64,000 nt of DNA, taken from Telluria beijingensis (GTDB taxonomy: Bacteria; Pseudomonadota; Gammaproteobacteria; Burkholderiales; Burkholderiaceae_D). Both the position numbers and the translations under genes were made by a program. Below, piece after piece: positions 1 through 7,434 of the stretch. The notes under the pieces were generated by a model. The model did no database searches. It was not told the origin of the DNA and worked only from the letters and a program-made list of their open reading frames with translations. How positions within the stretch are numbered: position 1 is the stretch's first letter; each line of letters starts with the position of its first letter. Where the stretch lies: assembly GCF_030770395.1 (NCBI RefSeq), contig NZ_CP132480.1:3553802-3617801 (forward strand), given 5' to 3'.

Positions 1-844
1 GCGACACCCCGGTGTCATTGCAGATCAGCAGCCGCGCACGACTCATGAGGGCCGCCATGGCGCCGATCGAGATCGGCGCGGCGGCAATGACGGCAGGCGC
101 ATGCATGCGGTCGGCGACCGCCTGCGCCAGCGGCGCCTCGTCGGCCGATCCGGTCAGGACGATGCGCATGCCGAACTCGTCGGCGAGGCGGTCGGCTACA
201 TGGGCGAAGCGCTCCGGCGGCCAGCACGTGTCGCGCTGGCGCGCACCCGTGTGGACGCAAATATAGCCCTGCGGTTCGAGCCCTGTTGCCAGGCCGCTGG
301 CGGCGAGCTCGTCCTCGTCGTCGCGCAGGACCGGGAACTCGAGGTGGGTGCCGGCGGCCGGCGCGCCGAGCTGGCCGACCAGGTGCAGCAGGCGCTCCGG
401 CTCGGCGCCCGTTTCGGGGTAGGGCGTGAGGACGGTTTTTTCGGTGACCAGGGGCTTGCCGCGACAGTGGCCGGCCATGGCGGCGGCGCCGAATCCGGAA
501 ACGATGTGGTTCGCGATGTCGCCGCCGCCGTGCAGTTGCACGGCCAGGCTGAATTCGCGCGCGCAGACCGTGGCGTAGAACGGCGGCAGGTCGTCGTGGT
601 GGACGGTTTGCCCGGGCAGCAGCGGGTGACCGGGAAACGGCAGGAACTCGTCCAGGTAGGCCGAGAAGCGATGGACGAATTGCGCGGCCCAGGGCAGGCC
701 GACCAGGGCGATGTGCGCCTTGGGCAGGGCGGTGCGCAGCGCGCGCAGGGCCGGGACCGCACACAGCATGTCGCCCAGGTGCAGCGCGCGGAATACCACG
801 ATGGACTGGACCTGCAGACGATGCAGCAATGGCCGCCGGAGCAT
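1..844 (-). CDS. Glycosyltransferase family 9 (heptosyltransferase-like), 3' end cut by window edge
   Basis: About 281 residues are visible and the reading frame runs off the left edge. The protein opens with MLRRPLLHRLQ and shows the GT9 N-terminal Rossmann signature HLGDMLCAVPALRAL near residues 22-36, and the C-domain stretch YICVHTGARQRDTCWPPERF, which in this family contacts the ADP-sugar. The family transfers heptose or related sugars from ADP donors to lipopolysaccharide core or similar acceptors at the inner membrane. The ATG at 844 follows GAGAGGAG at good spacing. The carbamoyltransferase gene lies 80 nt upstream on the same strand, suggesting a shared polysaccharide operon. The exact acceptor sugar cannot be told. 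Family confidence is high. Confidence 0.88.
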   Translation of the reverse strand, partial: MLRRPLLHRLQVQSIVVFRALHLGDMLCAVPALRALRTALPKAHIALVGLPWAAQFVHRFSAYLDEFLPFPGHPLLPGQTVHHDDLPPFYATVCAREFSLAVQLHGGGDIANHIVSGFGAAAMAGHCRGKPLVTEKTVLTPYPETGAEPERLLHLVGQLGAPAAGTHLEFPVLRDDEDELAASGLATGLEPQGYICVHTGARQRDTCWPPERFAHVADRLADEFGMRIVLTGSADEAPLAQAVADRMHAPAVIAAAPISIGAMAALMSRARLLICNDTGVS

Positions 845-924
845 GGCTTTCTCCTCTCACGATCGTTGTCGTCGCGGCAGGCGCTCGCCAAGCGAGGGGC
901 TGGCGTGGCGTGGATAGCCGCGGA

Positions 925-2559
925 TCATGCCGGCAACCCCGGTTCGTGGCGCTTCATGACGAGGTAGGGCGGCATGGCCAGGCCGTGCAGCGGCATGCGG
1001 CGGAAGGTGGCGACGGCTTCTTGCGGCGTCTCGACCAGGGGTTCGTCCCGGCCGCACAGGGAGGTGCCGAGCAGGACCGGCACCCCGGTGCGCACCTCGA
1101 AGCCGGCCAGCAGGGCGCGCAGCACCGGGTCGTCGCTGGGGCCGACTGTCTGCAGGCGCGCGCTGCCGTCGACGTGGGTAACCGCCGCCAGCAGCGGCAT
1201 GACGCTGCTGCGCACCGGGACCGCGAACTGCATGAAGGGAGAAGGCGCCTGCAGGTCGAAATACTGGAAAGCGCGTTCTTCGGCCACCATCGGCGCGAAA
1301 GGGCGGAACCACTCGCGCTCCTTGACGCGGGCATTGATCCAGTCGCGCATGCGCTCGCGGCGCGGATCGGCCAGGATGCTCCGGTGGCCCAGCCCGCGCG
1401 GCCCGAATTCGCTGCGGCCCTGGTACAGGCCGACGACCCGGCCGGAGCACAGCAGGTCGAGCATGCGCGCGCACAGGGCGTCGCGTCCGCGCGGATGCTC
1501 GACGATCAGGTCTGGGGCGCCATCGAGCGCCGCCTCGATGTCGGCCAGCTGCGGCGCGGGGCCGAGATAGTCGTGGGTCCAGCGGAAGTCGGCGCTGAGG
1601 CCGGCCAGCTCGAGCAGGCCGTGGATGGCGCAGCCGAGGGCGGCGCCGGCCGCGCCGGGAGCGGGCGGCACGAACAGGCGCCGGAACGGGCCGTCGCGCA
1701 GCAGGCGCGCATTGGCCGCGCTGTTGAGGGCGGCGCCGCCGGCGAGGCACAGGTCGTCCAGGCCGGTGCGCAGGCGCAGCCAGCGCGCTAGCGCCAGCAG
1801 CGCTTCTTCGAAGGCGCGCTGGCCGGCCGCCGCCAGGTTGGCGCAGTCGGTGAAGCTGGCCTGGGGCGCGCCGAAGCGACAGCGTGCGGTGTCGCCGAGG
1901 ACCTCTTGCCAGGCTTGCGGGATGGTGACCTGCATGCCCTCGACCGCGAGCGGCGGCAGCCCGGGCGCCTGCGGGTCGCCATAGGGCGCCAGGTCGGCCA
2001 CCTTGCCCTCGTTGCCTGCGCCCGGGAACAGCGCCTGGGTCAGCCGGAAATAAAACATGCCGAGTCCGGCCGCAAGATGCTCGCCGTCCCCCGCGACCTG
2101 CTGGCCGATGCAGGCGATGCGCTCGCGGTCGACGCGGTAGCAGGTGGCGAGCGCGCGATCGTCGCCTGGGCCGGCGTCGTCATGGCTGCCCAGGACCAGC
2201 ACGGCCGCCTCGCGGAAGGGAGACGGGTGGAAGGCGCTGTAGACGTGGGCCAGGTGCTGCGGGATGCGGGCGCGCCGCGCGCCATGGGCGAAGGCGAGCT
2301 TGCGGTCGTCGCCGGCCTCGGCATCGTGCGCGGCGGCGTCGCCGGCGGCATGGCATTCGACCAGCACGTCGAGCGGACGCTCGAGCCCGGACAGGCACGG
2401 CAGGTAGACGGCGTCGACGTCGCCCGGCTCGCCTGGGTGGTGCCGGCGGCGCGTGAGGCGTTCTTTCTGGATCGACCATTGCACGTGCGCGCCGTGCATG
2501 AGGCAGATGCTCGCATGCCGGCCGCGGTTTATGCCGAGCACAACGGGGGTATCGTCCAT
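925..2559 (-). CDS. Carbamoyltransferase, NodU/CmcH family
   Basis: The protein has about 544 residues. The N-terminus (VVLGINRGRHASICL) matches the Kae1-like nucleotide-binding half of NodU/CmcH/TobZ O-carbamoyltransferases. The C-terminal third carries the hallmark GRSEFGPRGLGHRSILADPR, the carbamoyl-phosphate/adenylate-processing YrdC-like region. These enzymes put carbamoyl groups on sugars or antibiotics using carbamoyl phosphate and ATP. Two in-frame ATGs exist at 2565 and 2559. I chose 2559 because AGGAG sits 6 nt upstream of it, whereas it abuts the other. The next gene downstream is the GT9 transferase, so a carbamoylated surface glycan is a reasonable but unproven role. The middle of the protein is poorly conserved by eye. 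Confidence 0.85.
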   Translation of the reverse strand: MDDTPVVLGINRGRHASICLMHGAHVQWSIQKERLTRRRHHPGEPGDVDAVYLPCLSGLERPLDVLVECHAAGDAAAHDAEAGDDRKLAFAHGARRARIPQHLAHVYSAFHPSPFREAAVLVLGSHDDAGPGDDRALATCYRVDRERIACIGQQVAGDGEHLAAGLGMFYFRLTQALFPGAGNEGKVADLAPYGDPQAPGLPPLAVEGMQVTIPQAWQEVLGDTARCRFGAPQASFTDCANLAAAGQRAFEEALLALARWLRLRTGLDDLCLAGGAALNSAANARLLRDGPFRRLFVPPAPGAAGAALGCAIHGLLELAGLSADFRWTHDYLGPAPQLADIEAALDGAPDLIVEHPRGRDALCARMLDLLCSGRVVGLYQGRSEFGPRGLGHRSILADPRRERMRDWINARVKEREWFRPFAPMVAEERAFQYFDLQAPSPFMQFAVPVRSSVMPLLAAVTHVDGSARLQTVGPSDDPVLRALLAGFEVRTGVPVLLGTSLCGRDEPLVETPQEAVATFRRMPLHGLAMPPYLVMKRHEPGLPA

Positions 2560-2789
2560 CGTCATCTCCTGGTCGGTGCAGCGGCGAAAGGGGCCGATGG
2601 CAGCGTGCGGCCTGCGGCGGTCAGCCATTCTTTGAGCGCGGCCGTTCAGGATTAGTTCGGGGGTGCGTGGCGAATTCGGTCGCGCCATCCGGTCGTGGCG
2701 CCAGGGCCGCCTGGGCAGTAGCGAGGCTGCCTGAAGCTTGCCGCGAAAGGCGGTATCATCGCCGGACTGACGCCACCACCCCATCGACC

Positions 2790-3611
2790 ATGCTCCAGAC
2801 GCCCGCCGCCTTCACGCCGCTGTTCGCAGCCCACCCCGATCCGGAACCCCTGAGCTTCCTGTTCCACAAGGGACAGCTGCTGGTGCGCGAAGACGGGCCG
2901 GCCCTGCCAGGCGCGGCGACCCTGGAACGCCTGGGCGTGGCGCGCGACAACCTGCAGCCGCTCGGCCTGCTGGATGGACGCTATTGCCAGGCCGGCTGGT
3001 TCGACCTGGAACCCGCGCTGCCGCCGGGCTATGCCTGGCGCGGCCTGCGCGCGCTGTTCGGCGTGCTCGACGAGGCGCTGGTGGGCGTTGCGGGACGGGC
3101 CTTCCAGGTCGCCGAATGGGCGCGCACCCACCGCTTCTGCGGCGTGTGCGGCAGCGGCACGGTGCTGGCCGTCGGCGAGCGCTGCTTCAAGTGCGCCAAT
3201 TGCGGCCACATGGCCTATCCGCGCATCTCGCCGGCCATGATGGTCTTGATCCGCAAGGGCGACTCGGTGCTGCTGGCCAAGCACCTGCTGCACGCGACGC
3301 AGCGCTTCGTGCCGCTGGCCGGCTTCCTGGAGGCGGGCGAATCGATCGAGGAAGCGATCCACCGCGAGGTGTTCGAAGAGGTGGGCCTGCGCGTGCACAA
3401 CCTGCGCTACTTCGCCAGCCAGTCATGGCCTTTCCCGCATTCGCTGATGCTGGCGTTCACGGCCGACTACCTCGACGGCGAGATCCTGGTCGATACCAGC
3501 GAGATCGCCGAGGCCCGCTGGTTCGGTCCCGGCGACGAGTGGCCGGAACGGGTGCCGCAGATGTCGATCTCGAGCGTCCTGGTGGACGCCCACCGGCCGC
3601 CCGGCTGCTAG
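2790..3611 (+). CDS. nudC: NAD+ diphosphatase (Nudix hydrolase)
   Basis: The protein has 273 residues. It has the NudC order: a variable N-terminal domain, a four-cysteine zinc ribbon (FCGVCGSG at about 116, CFKCANCG at about 132), the Nudix box GFLEAGESIEEAIHREVFEE near 180-205, and the NudC-specific SQSWPFPHSLMLAF after it. The family splits NAD(H) to NMN(H) and AMP and can remove NAD caps from RNA. The ATG at 2790 was chosen because the protein then begins like other NudC proteins; upstream in-frame codons lack a convincing ribosome site. The gene is convergent with the next one, with only 8 nt between the stops. Confidence 0.93.
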   Translation: MLQTPAAFTPLFAAHPDPEPLSFLFHKGQLLVREDGPALPGAATLERLGVARDNLQPLGLLDGRYCQAGWFDLEPALPPGYAWRGLRALFGVLDEALVGVAGRAFQVAEWARTHRFCGVCGSGTVLAVGERCFKCANCGHMAYPRISPAMMVLIRKGDSVLLAKHLLHATQRFVPLAGFLEAGESIEEAIHREVFEEVGLRVHNLRYFASQSWPFPHSLMLAFTADYLDGEILVDTSEIAEARWFGPGDEWPERVPQMSISSVLVDAHRPPGC

Positions 3612-3619
3612 TCAGGACA

Positions 3620-4543
3620 TCAGGACTGGACCGGCGCCACCACCACCGTCACGCCGTCGCCGGCGCGCGCTGCGGCCGGGATCGAGGCCGGGGCGGGGGC
3701 CATGGCCATGGCCTGTTCAACATTGAGCGGCGCCGGCTTGGCGCCGGTGCCGCGCAGGTTGATCGCGCGCTGCAGGATGTCGAACCAGAACGGCGCGCCG
3801 AACAGGGTCGTGCTGGCCGTGACCAGCCAGCCGGAGGCCTGCAGCGCGAAATCGGCGTCCAGTACCGGTGGGAACACCTGCCAGCCGATCGGCAGCACCC
3901 AGAGCTGGGCCATCACGTCGGCATCGAGCCCGTCGGGCACGGTGGTAATGTGGGCCGCCATGGCGGGATGCTGCCACAGCGTCTGGAACAGGTGGATGCT
4001 GTCGATATTGAAGAGGATGGTCAGCAGCAGCGAGACCAGGAACGAGATCAGCAGCTGGCGCCGTTTGTAGACGCCGGACAGGCGCTCCATGGCGGTCTCG
4101 AACCAGCCGGCGAGCGCCGCCTGGAAGCGCTGCAGGTCGCCCCCAGCCTGCTGGTACAGGGTCTGCAGGGTGCGCCGCAACTGGGGATCGGGGACGGCCG
4201 CGATGTCGGCTTCGAGCGAACCGTGGCCGCCGCGGATGGCGTCGACCAGCGCGAGCGCGAAATTGGCCGGTTCGATGTAGGATGGGCGTAGCCTGGCGGG
4301 CAGGCGCGCGCCGGGATCGATCGCGCCGGCGCGCGGATTGACCAGCGGATGCGCGTACAGCGCCCGCGCCATGCCGTCGAAGCGCGGGTCGCCCAGCATG
4401 AGCTTGATGGCGTCGTGCAGCATGCTCGCCCGCAGGCGGAAGCTGGCCGCCAGCGCCTCTTGCAAAGTAGTGACGACCAGCGCCAGCGTGCCATAGCAAA
4501 ATGCCAGGCCGATGGCGACTTCCAGAACCGTGCTGCCGAACAT
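3620..4543 (-). CDS. Conserved membrane protein of unknown function
   Basis: The protein has 307 residues from the ATG at 4543, which has GGAG 6 nt upstream; an upstream ATG at 4573 would add 10 residues. Hydrophobic segments are visible at about 5-27 (VAIGLAFCYGTLALVVTTL), about 165-185 (LLISFLVSLLLTILF) and more weakly at about 240-260. The soluble loop between the first two contains GDPRFDGMARALYAHPLVNP, typical of a family of uncharacterised bacterial membrane proteins. The C-terminus is Ala/Pro-rich and low complexity. No enzymatic motif is visible and no function is assigned. Confidence 0.75.
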   Translation of the reverse strand: MFGSTVLEVAIGLAFCYGTLALVVTTLQEALAASFRLRASMLHDAIKLMLGDPRFDGMARALYAHPLVNPRAGAIDPGARLPARLRPSYIEPANFALALVDAIRGGHGSLEADIAAVPDPQLRRTLQTLYQQAGGDLQRFQAALAGWFETAMERLSGVYKRRQLLISFLVSLLLTILFNIDSIHLFQTLWQHPAMAAHITTVPDGLDADVMAQLWVLPIGWQVFPPVLDADFALQASGWLVTASTTLFGAPFWFDILQRAINLRGTGAKPAPLNVEQAMAMAPAPASIPAAARAGDGVTVVVAPVQS

Positions 4544-4686
4544 GGCGCTCTCCAAGGCTGGAACCACGCTCAACCCTAAGTCATCTGTGTCATATCGGAT
4601 TTAATTTTGCTCAAGAATAGGGCAGTCACCGACCGGCTACAGGGGATTTCTATATACTTGCGGCAATCGTTTTTTTAAGGTGCACC

Positions 4687-5253
4687 ATGTCTGACAAAGA
4701 AGCTTTCACCGAACACGACTGGCGTCGTCTCCTCACCAGCCTGGGCGAGAATCCGGAACGTCCGGGCCTGGTCGAAACGCCGGCGCGCGTCGCGAAAGCC
4801 TGGAAACACTGGACCTCGGGCTACGACCAGGATCCGGTGGAGGTACTCAAGGCGTTCGAGGATGGCGCCGAGGAATACAATGAACTGATCGTGGTGCGCG
4901 GCATCCCGGTCTACAGCCATTGCGAACACCACCTGGCGCCGTTCTTCGGCAAGGCTACCGTCGGCTACCTGCCGAACGGCAAGATCGTCGGCCTGTCGAA
5001 ACTGACCCGCCTGGTCGACATCTTTTCCAAGCGCCTGCAGGTGCAGGAACGCATGACGATGCAGATCGCCAATGCGCTGATGGAAGTGCTGGAACCGAAG
5101 GCGGTCGGTGTCGTCGTCAAGTGCCGCCACATGTGCATGGAAAGCCGTGGCATCCGCGCCATCGGCGAAGAAACCATCACCTCGACCCTGTTGGGCGAGC
5201 TGCAACCGAACCTGGCGCTGCGCACCGAGTTCCTCGCGCTGGCGCGCGACTGA
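4687..5253 (+). CDS. folE: GTP cyclohydrolase I
   Basis: The protein has 188 residues, the usual length of the compact bacterial FolE. The zinc-binding and catalytic segment YSHCEHHLAPFFGKATVGYL lies near 77-96, and the second zinc cysteine is in KCRHMCMESRGI near 141-152. LSKLTRLVDIFSKRLQVQER between them is the family's substrate and oligomer helix. The enzyme converts GTP to 7,8-dihydroneopterin triphosphate, the first step of folate synthesis. The start ATG follows AAGG with 6-nt spacing. It is transcribed away from the membrane-protein gene, and the 143-bp gap contains AT-rich TATATACTT near 4652 that could be a -10 element. Confidence 0.97.
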   Translation: MSDKEAFTEHDWRRLLTSLGENPERPGLVETPARVAKAWKHWTSGYDQDPVEVLKAFEDGAEEYNELIVVRGIPVYSHCEHHLAPFFGKATVGYLPNGKIVGLSKLTRLVDIFSKRLQVQERMTMQIANALMEVLEPKAVGVVVKCRHMCMESRGIRAIGEETITSTLLGELQPNLALRTEFLALARD

Positions 5254-5273
5254 TCTTCGTGGAATGGGTTAAG

Positions 5274-5299
5274 TTGTAAATACAACGGGAACCTGTTCC
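5274..5299. promoter_or_regulatory. Two adjacent short palindromes downstream of folE
   Basis: TTGTA-AA-TACAA (5274-5285) and GGAAC-CT-GTTCC (5288-5299) are perfect small inverted repeats two bases apart, immediately upstream of the transposase-like gene's hairpin. They could be operator half-sites for a dimeric regulator, but no cognate regulator is identifiable. Short palindromes can arise by chance. Confidence 0.3.
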
Positions 5300-5306
5300 A
5301 GATCAG

Positions 5307-5330
5307 GACCTCCAAGTTGTTTTGGAGGTC
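5307..5330 (+). promoter_or_regulatory. Hairpin that buries the ribosome binding site of the next gene
   Basis: GACCTCCAA (5307-5315) and TTGGAGGTC (5322-5330) form a perfect 9-bp stem with a 6-nt loop. The right arm contains the only Shine-Dalgarno sequence, GGAGG, and the ATG begins 3 nt after the stem. In RNA the site would be fully paired. This is a known strategy by which insertion sequences prevent translation of read-through transcripts; its use here is inferred. Confidence 0.6.
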
Positions 5331-5333
5331 ATT

Positions 5334-5657
5334 ATGGATCGTCCAGCCTTTCCCAGCGATATACCCCGCGACCAGTTCGAAGGCGTGCGCGCCATGCTCG
5401 AGGCTGCCCGCCGCAAGACCCGTCCGCGCAAGCACGATTTGTACGATGTGTTCTGCGCCGTCCTGTATTTCTTGCACACCGGAACCACCTGGCGCGCGAT
5501 GCCGCCCGACTTCCCGCCCTGGCGCACCGTGCACGAATACTTTACCCAGTGGACCATGCAGCGAGAGAATGGCCAGTCGCTGCTGGAAAGCGTGCTGGAG
5601 AGATCGGGCAGGCAGGCCGAACTCGCCCAACTGCGCTCCCTGCTGCACAGGCGCTAG
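5334..5657 (+). CDS. IS5-type transposase N-terminal protein (DUF4096-like), orphan or remnant
   Basis: The protein has 107 residues. The segment DLYDVFCAVLYFLHTGTTWR followed by AMPPDFPPWRTVHEYFTQW is the DUF4096 winged-helix DNA-binding domain found at the start of IS5/ISL2-family transposases. No second frame with the DDE catalytic part follows, and no terminal inverted repeats were found, so this is not a complete insertion sequence. It is either a remnant or a retained stand-alone DNA-binding protein. The ATG at 5334 was preferred over a TTG at 5322 because GGAGG precedes it. That ribosome site lies inside a perfect hairpin. Confidence 0.7.
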   Translation: MDRPAFPSDIPRDQFEGVRAMLEAARRKTRPRKHDLYDVFCAVLYFLHTGTTWRAMPPDFPPWRTVHEYFTQWTMQRENGQSLLESVLERSGRQAELAQLRSLLHRR

Positions 5658-5673
5658 GCGACGGCCGCATCGG

Positions 5674-5691
5674 CTGTCACTTTATTGTCAC
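5674..5691 (+). promoter_or_regulatory. Candidate Pho box upstream of the PAP2 phosphatase
   Basis: CTGTCAC-TTTA-TTGTCAC is two 7-bp half-sites in direct repeat at an 11-bp period with an AT-rich spacer, the layout of the PhoB box (consensus CTGTCAT-N4-CTGTCAT). A weaker third unit (TGTTGCA) follows in phase. It lies 90-107 bp before the start of a phosphatase gene, a sensible place for activation in phosphate starvation. One site found by eye could be chance. Confidence 0.45.
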
Positions 5692-5780
5692 ATTCTGTTG
5701 CACTTTGCCAGAAGTGCGCACGAATGGATGGGCTAAGCTGCTGAAAAAGTTATCAATTTTTCATCGCCAACGCCCACGCC

Positions 5781-6389
5781 ATGTTCGAGCACGTCAATCT
5801 CATCCTGTTTTCGGCCCTCAACGCCCACGCTGGTCTGACTGGCTGGCAATTGCTCGGGGCTTTGTTCGCGGCCGAGTGGCTGATCTTCCTGGTGCCTGTT
5901 TCCCTGGTGCTGCTGTGGGTGGGCGGTACGGGACCAGGACGTGAAGTCGCCTTCCGCGCCTTCCTGGCGGCGGCTTCGGCACTGACCCTGAACGCCACGA
6001 TCGGCCACCTGTGGTACAGCCCGCGCCCCTTCGTGGCCGAGGTTGGCCATACCTTCCTGCTGCACGCGCCCGACAGTTCCTTCCCCAGCGACCATGCGAC
6101 CAGCATCTTCTCGGTGGCGCTGGTGCTTGCCTTCAGCCGCGTGCCACTGGCGCGCAGCCTGGGACTGGCGCTGCTGCCGTTGTCGCTACTCGTGGCCTGG
6201 TCGCGGGTCTACCTGGGCGTGCACTGGCCGAAGGACATGATCGGCGCGCTGCTGGTCTCGGGCGGATTCGCGCTGCTGGCCTATACGCCACTGGCGCGCG
6301 CCGCCTGCGCGCGCGCCTTGCCGGCACTCGAGCTGGTCTATCACCGGCTGCTGGCGCTGCCGATCGGACGCGGCTGGCTGCGGCCCTGA
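5781..6389 (+). CDS. PAP2-family undecaprenyl-diphosphatase/lipid phosphatase
   Basis: The protein has 202 residues with five to six hydrophobic segments. PAP2 phosphatase motifs are present: YSPRP near 74-78 (the usual upstream Lys of KxxxxxxRP is not obvious), SFPSDHATS near 98-106, and SRVYLGVHWPKDMIGA near 142-157 with the catalytic His. The nearest functional analogue is BcrC, which recycles undecaprenyl diphosphate at the outer face of the inner membrane for cell-wall synthesis; lipid A or phosphatidylglycerophosphate phosphatases share the fold. A Pho-box-like site lies upstream. The stop is 1 nt from the end of the convergent lipoprotein gene. Confidence 0.88.
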   Translation: MFEHVNLILFSALNAHAGLTGWQLLGALFAAEWLIFLVPVSLVLLWVGGTGPGREVAFRAFLAAASALTLNATIGHLWYSPRPFVAEVGHTFLLHAPDSSFPSDHATSIFSVALVLAFSRVPLARSLGLALLPLSLLVAWSRVYLGVHWPKDMIGALLVSGGFALLAYTPLARAACARALPALELVYHRLLALPIGRGWLRP

Positions 6390-6390
6390 A

Positions 6391-6819
6391 CTATTCCCCC
6401 GCGGCGTCCGGCTTCTCGAAGGTGAGTTTATTGTCGTCGCCGAGTTCGAAGATTCCCAGCGGCAGGCCGGTCACCGCATCGGCGTCCGGCGCTTCCTGGA
6501 CGCTGCAGTCGGTGGTGTCGAGCCGCCAGGCCTGGTCGTCGGCGCGCAGCGTGTAGGCGTTATTGCCGTTGCCGAACAACTCGACCTGCAAGCCGGACAG
6601 CCAGACCTCGCCCAGCTCGATCTGGCGTTGGCAATCCGGCAGGCGTGACAGGATCACGCGCAGCGTGCCGTCCTTGGCCCAGAAAGTTCCCTTTTCCACC
6701 CTGACCGTAATCGCGTGATCGGTGTTGGGATCGATGGAATATGTCGATGTCTCTATAAAGCAGCCGGTCAGCAGCAGCGGAGCCAGGAGGATGAGAGGAA
6801 GGCGCATCGGCAGTTTCAT
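6391..6819 (-). CDS. Small lipoprotein of unknown function
   Basis: The protein has 142 residues. A signal peptide (MKLPMRLPLILLAPLLLTGC) ends in the lipobox LTGC, so the mature protein should be lipid-anchored at Cys20. The mature part contains a second Cys pair (PDCQRQ and TTDCSVQ) that could form a disulfide. No recognised domain is seen. It is convergent with the PAP2 gene. Export is well supported; function is unknown. Confidence 0.8.
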   Translation of the reverse strand: MKLPMRLPLILLAPLLLTGCFIETSTYSIDPNTDHAITVRVEKGTFWAKDGTLRVILSRLPDCQRQIELGEVWLSGLQVELFGNGNNAYTLRADDQAWRLDTTDCSVQEAPDADAVTGLPLGIFELGDDNKLTFEKPDAAGE

Positions 6820-7172
6820 TGTTCATTCATGCAACAGTGTAGTGTGCCGAGTATAGCAATAGCGACAAGGACAGCGCCATTTTGGCCAGGCGAACACCAT
6901 CCTTCTGCGATTTGCGCCATCATGCGCCGCATGGAACAACACGATTACGATGTGCTGGGCGGCGGCGGCAAGGCCAGCCCTGTCAAGATGTGGACCAGGG
7001 GCGTGCCGGTCGAGCCCGTAGCGAAGGAACAGCTGTCGAAACTGGCACAACTGCCCTTCATCTTCCACCACGTCGCCGTGATGCCTGACGTCCATGTAGG
7101 CAAGGGCTCGACGATCGGCAGCGTGATTCCGACCCTGGGGGCGGTGATCCCGGCTGCGGTAGGCGTCGACAT

Positions 7173-7178
7173 CGGCTG
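7173..7178. repeat. Left copy of 6-bp direct repeat (CGGCTG) flanking the element
   Basis: CGGCTG abuts the left inverted repeat and recurs at 21766-21771 abutting the right one. In the restored rtcB the sequence is present once. It is therefore either a target duplication or, as in Tn554, the 6-bp core at which tyrosine recombinases exchange strands. The second reading is favoured because the element encodes tyrosine recombinases. Confidence 0.85.
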
Positions 7179-7191
7179 TTCTTACGACATG
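7179..7191 (+). repeat. Left terminal inverted repeat of the element
   Basis: TTCTTACGACATG matches the reverse complement of 21753-21765 at 12 of 13 positions (G/T difference at position 8). It directly follows the 6-bp CGGCTG repeat and defines the left boundary. Confidence 0.88.
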
Positions 7192-7265
7192 CGATTGAAA
7201 CCTATTTTTGAACATCTGTAGGAACAGGTAAGCTACGCGCATCTTCCGACATCCTATTGAAACCT
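7181..7265 (+). repeat. Subterminal direct repeat at the left end of the element
   Basis: 7181-7203 and 7243-7265 are imperfect direct copies, 20 of 23 bases identical, sharing CGACAT and ATTGAAACCT, with a 62-bp period. The first copy contains most of the terminal repeat. This is the kind of repeated arm site bound by a recombinase near an element end. Its function is inferred. Confidence 0.6.
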
Positions 7266-7332
7266 TGAAAGAAAGCCTGTACTCTGCTGTTCCGGCGTGG
7301 CGACGTTAGCCAGCCCTGAACTCGGAGGAACA

Positions 7333-7434
7333 GTGATTAGGCGCGGGACATTTAGGAAGCTTGGGTTAGCTGGGCCATGCTGGCTTGACCAACGTGCTTG
7401 TTGGGTTGCGCGTTTGCTTGGGGCAAGGTTTTGA
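7333..7434 (+). CDS. Possible 33-residue leader ORF coupled to the first recombinase
   Basis: GTG at 7333 has a strong GGAGG 6 nt upstream, better than any site for the recombinase that follows. The ORF (starts MIRRGTFRKLGLAG, Arg/Leu/Gly-rich) stops with a TGA inside TTGA at 7431-7434, where TTG is an in-frame start for the next gene. That stop/start overlap suggests translational coupling. It may instead be non-coding leader RNA. Confidence 0.35.
   Translation: MIRRGTFRKLGLAGPCWLDQRACWVARLLGARF

Larger units (their letters stand above)
6931..7221 (+). pseudogene. rtcB: RtcB RNA ligase, 5' fragment, cut at the active-site cysteine codon
   Basis: Residues 1-83 read as an RtcB N-terminus: PVKMWTRGVPVE, then FIFHHVAVMPDVHVGKGSTI, then AAVGVDIGC. 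Reading then enters the mobile element at 7179, adding SYDMRLKPIFEHL before a stop at 7221. RtcB joins 2',3'-cyclic phosphate (or 3'-phosphate) and 5'-OH RNA ends using GTP and Mn2+. The D and C of GVDIGC are metal ligands, but the downstream His ligands and the guanylylated His are on the distant 3' fragment, so this piece cannot be active. The start at 6931 was chosen by similarity; another ATG lies at 6922. No strong ribosome site is visible. Confidence 0.93.

Noticed and set aside
15..860. 281-residue minus-strand ORF at the left edge
   Set aside because: The frame giving the GT9 motifs is a different one that runs off the edge (start 844); this one is Arg/Pro-rich noise.
4605..4640. FliA-like promoter before folE (TCAAGAAT ... 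ACCGACCG)
   Set aside because: Only a partial match to the -10 half and no reason for flagellar control of folE.
7173..7178. tRNA attachment site for the element
   Set aside because: No tRNA gene at either junction; the target is the rtcB coding sequence.
6715..7221. RtcB start further upstream (168-residue ORF)
   Set aside because: Upstream residues do not resemble RtcB and overlap the divergent lipoprotein's 5' end; the family starts near MEQHDYDVL.
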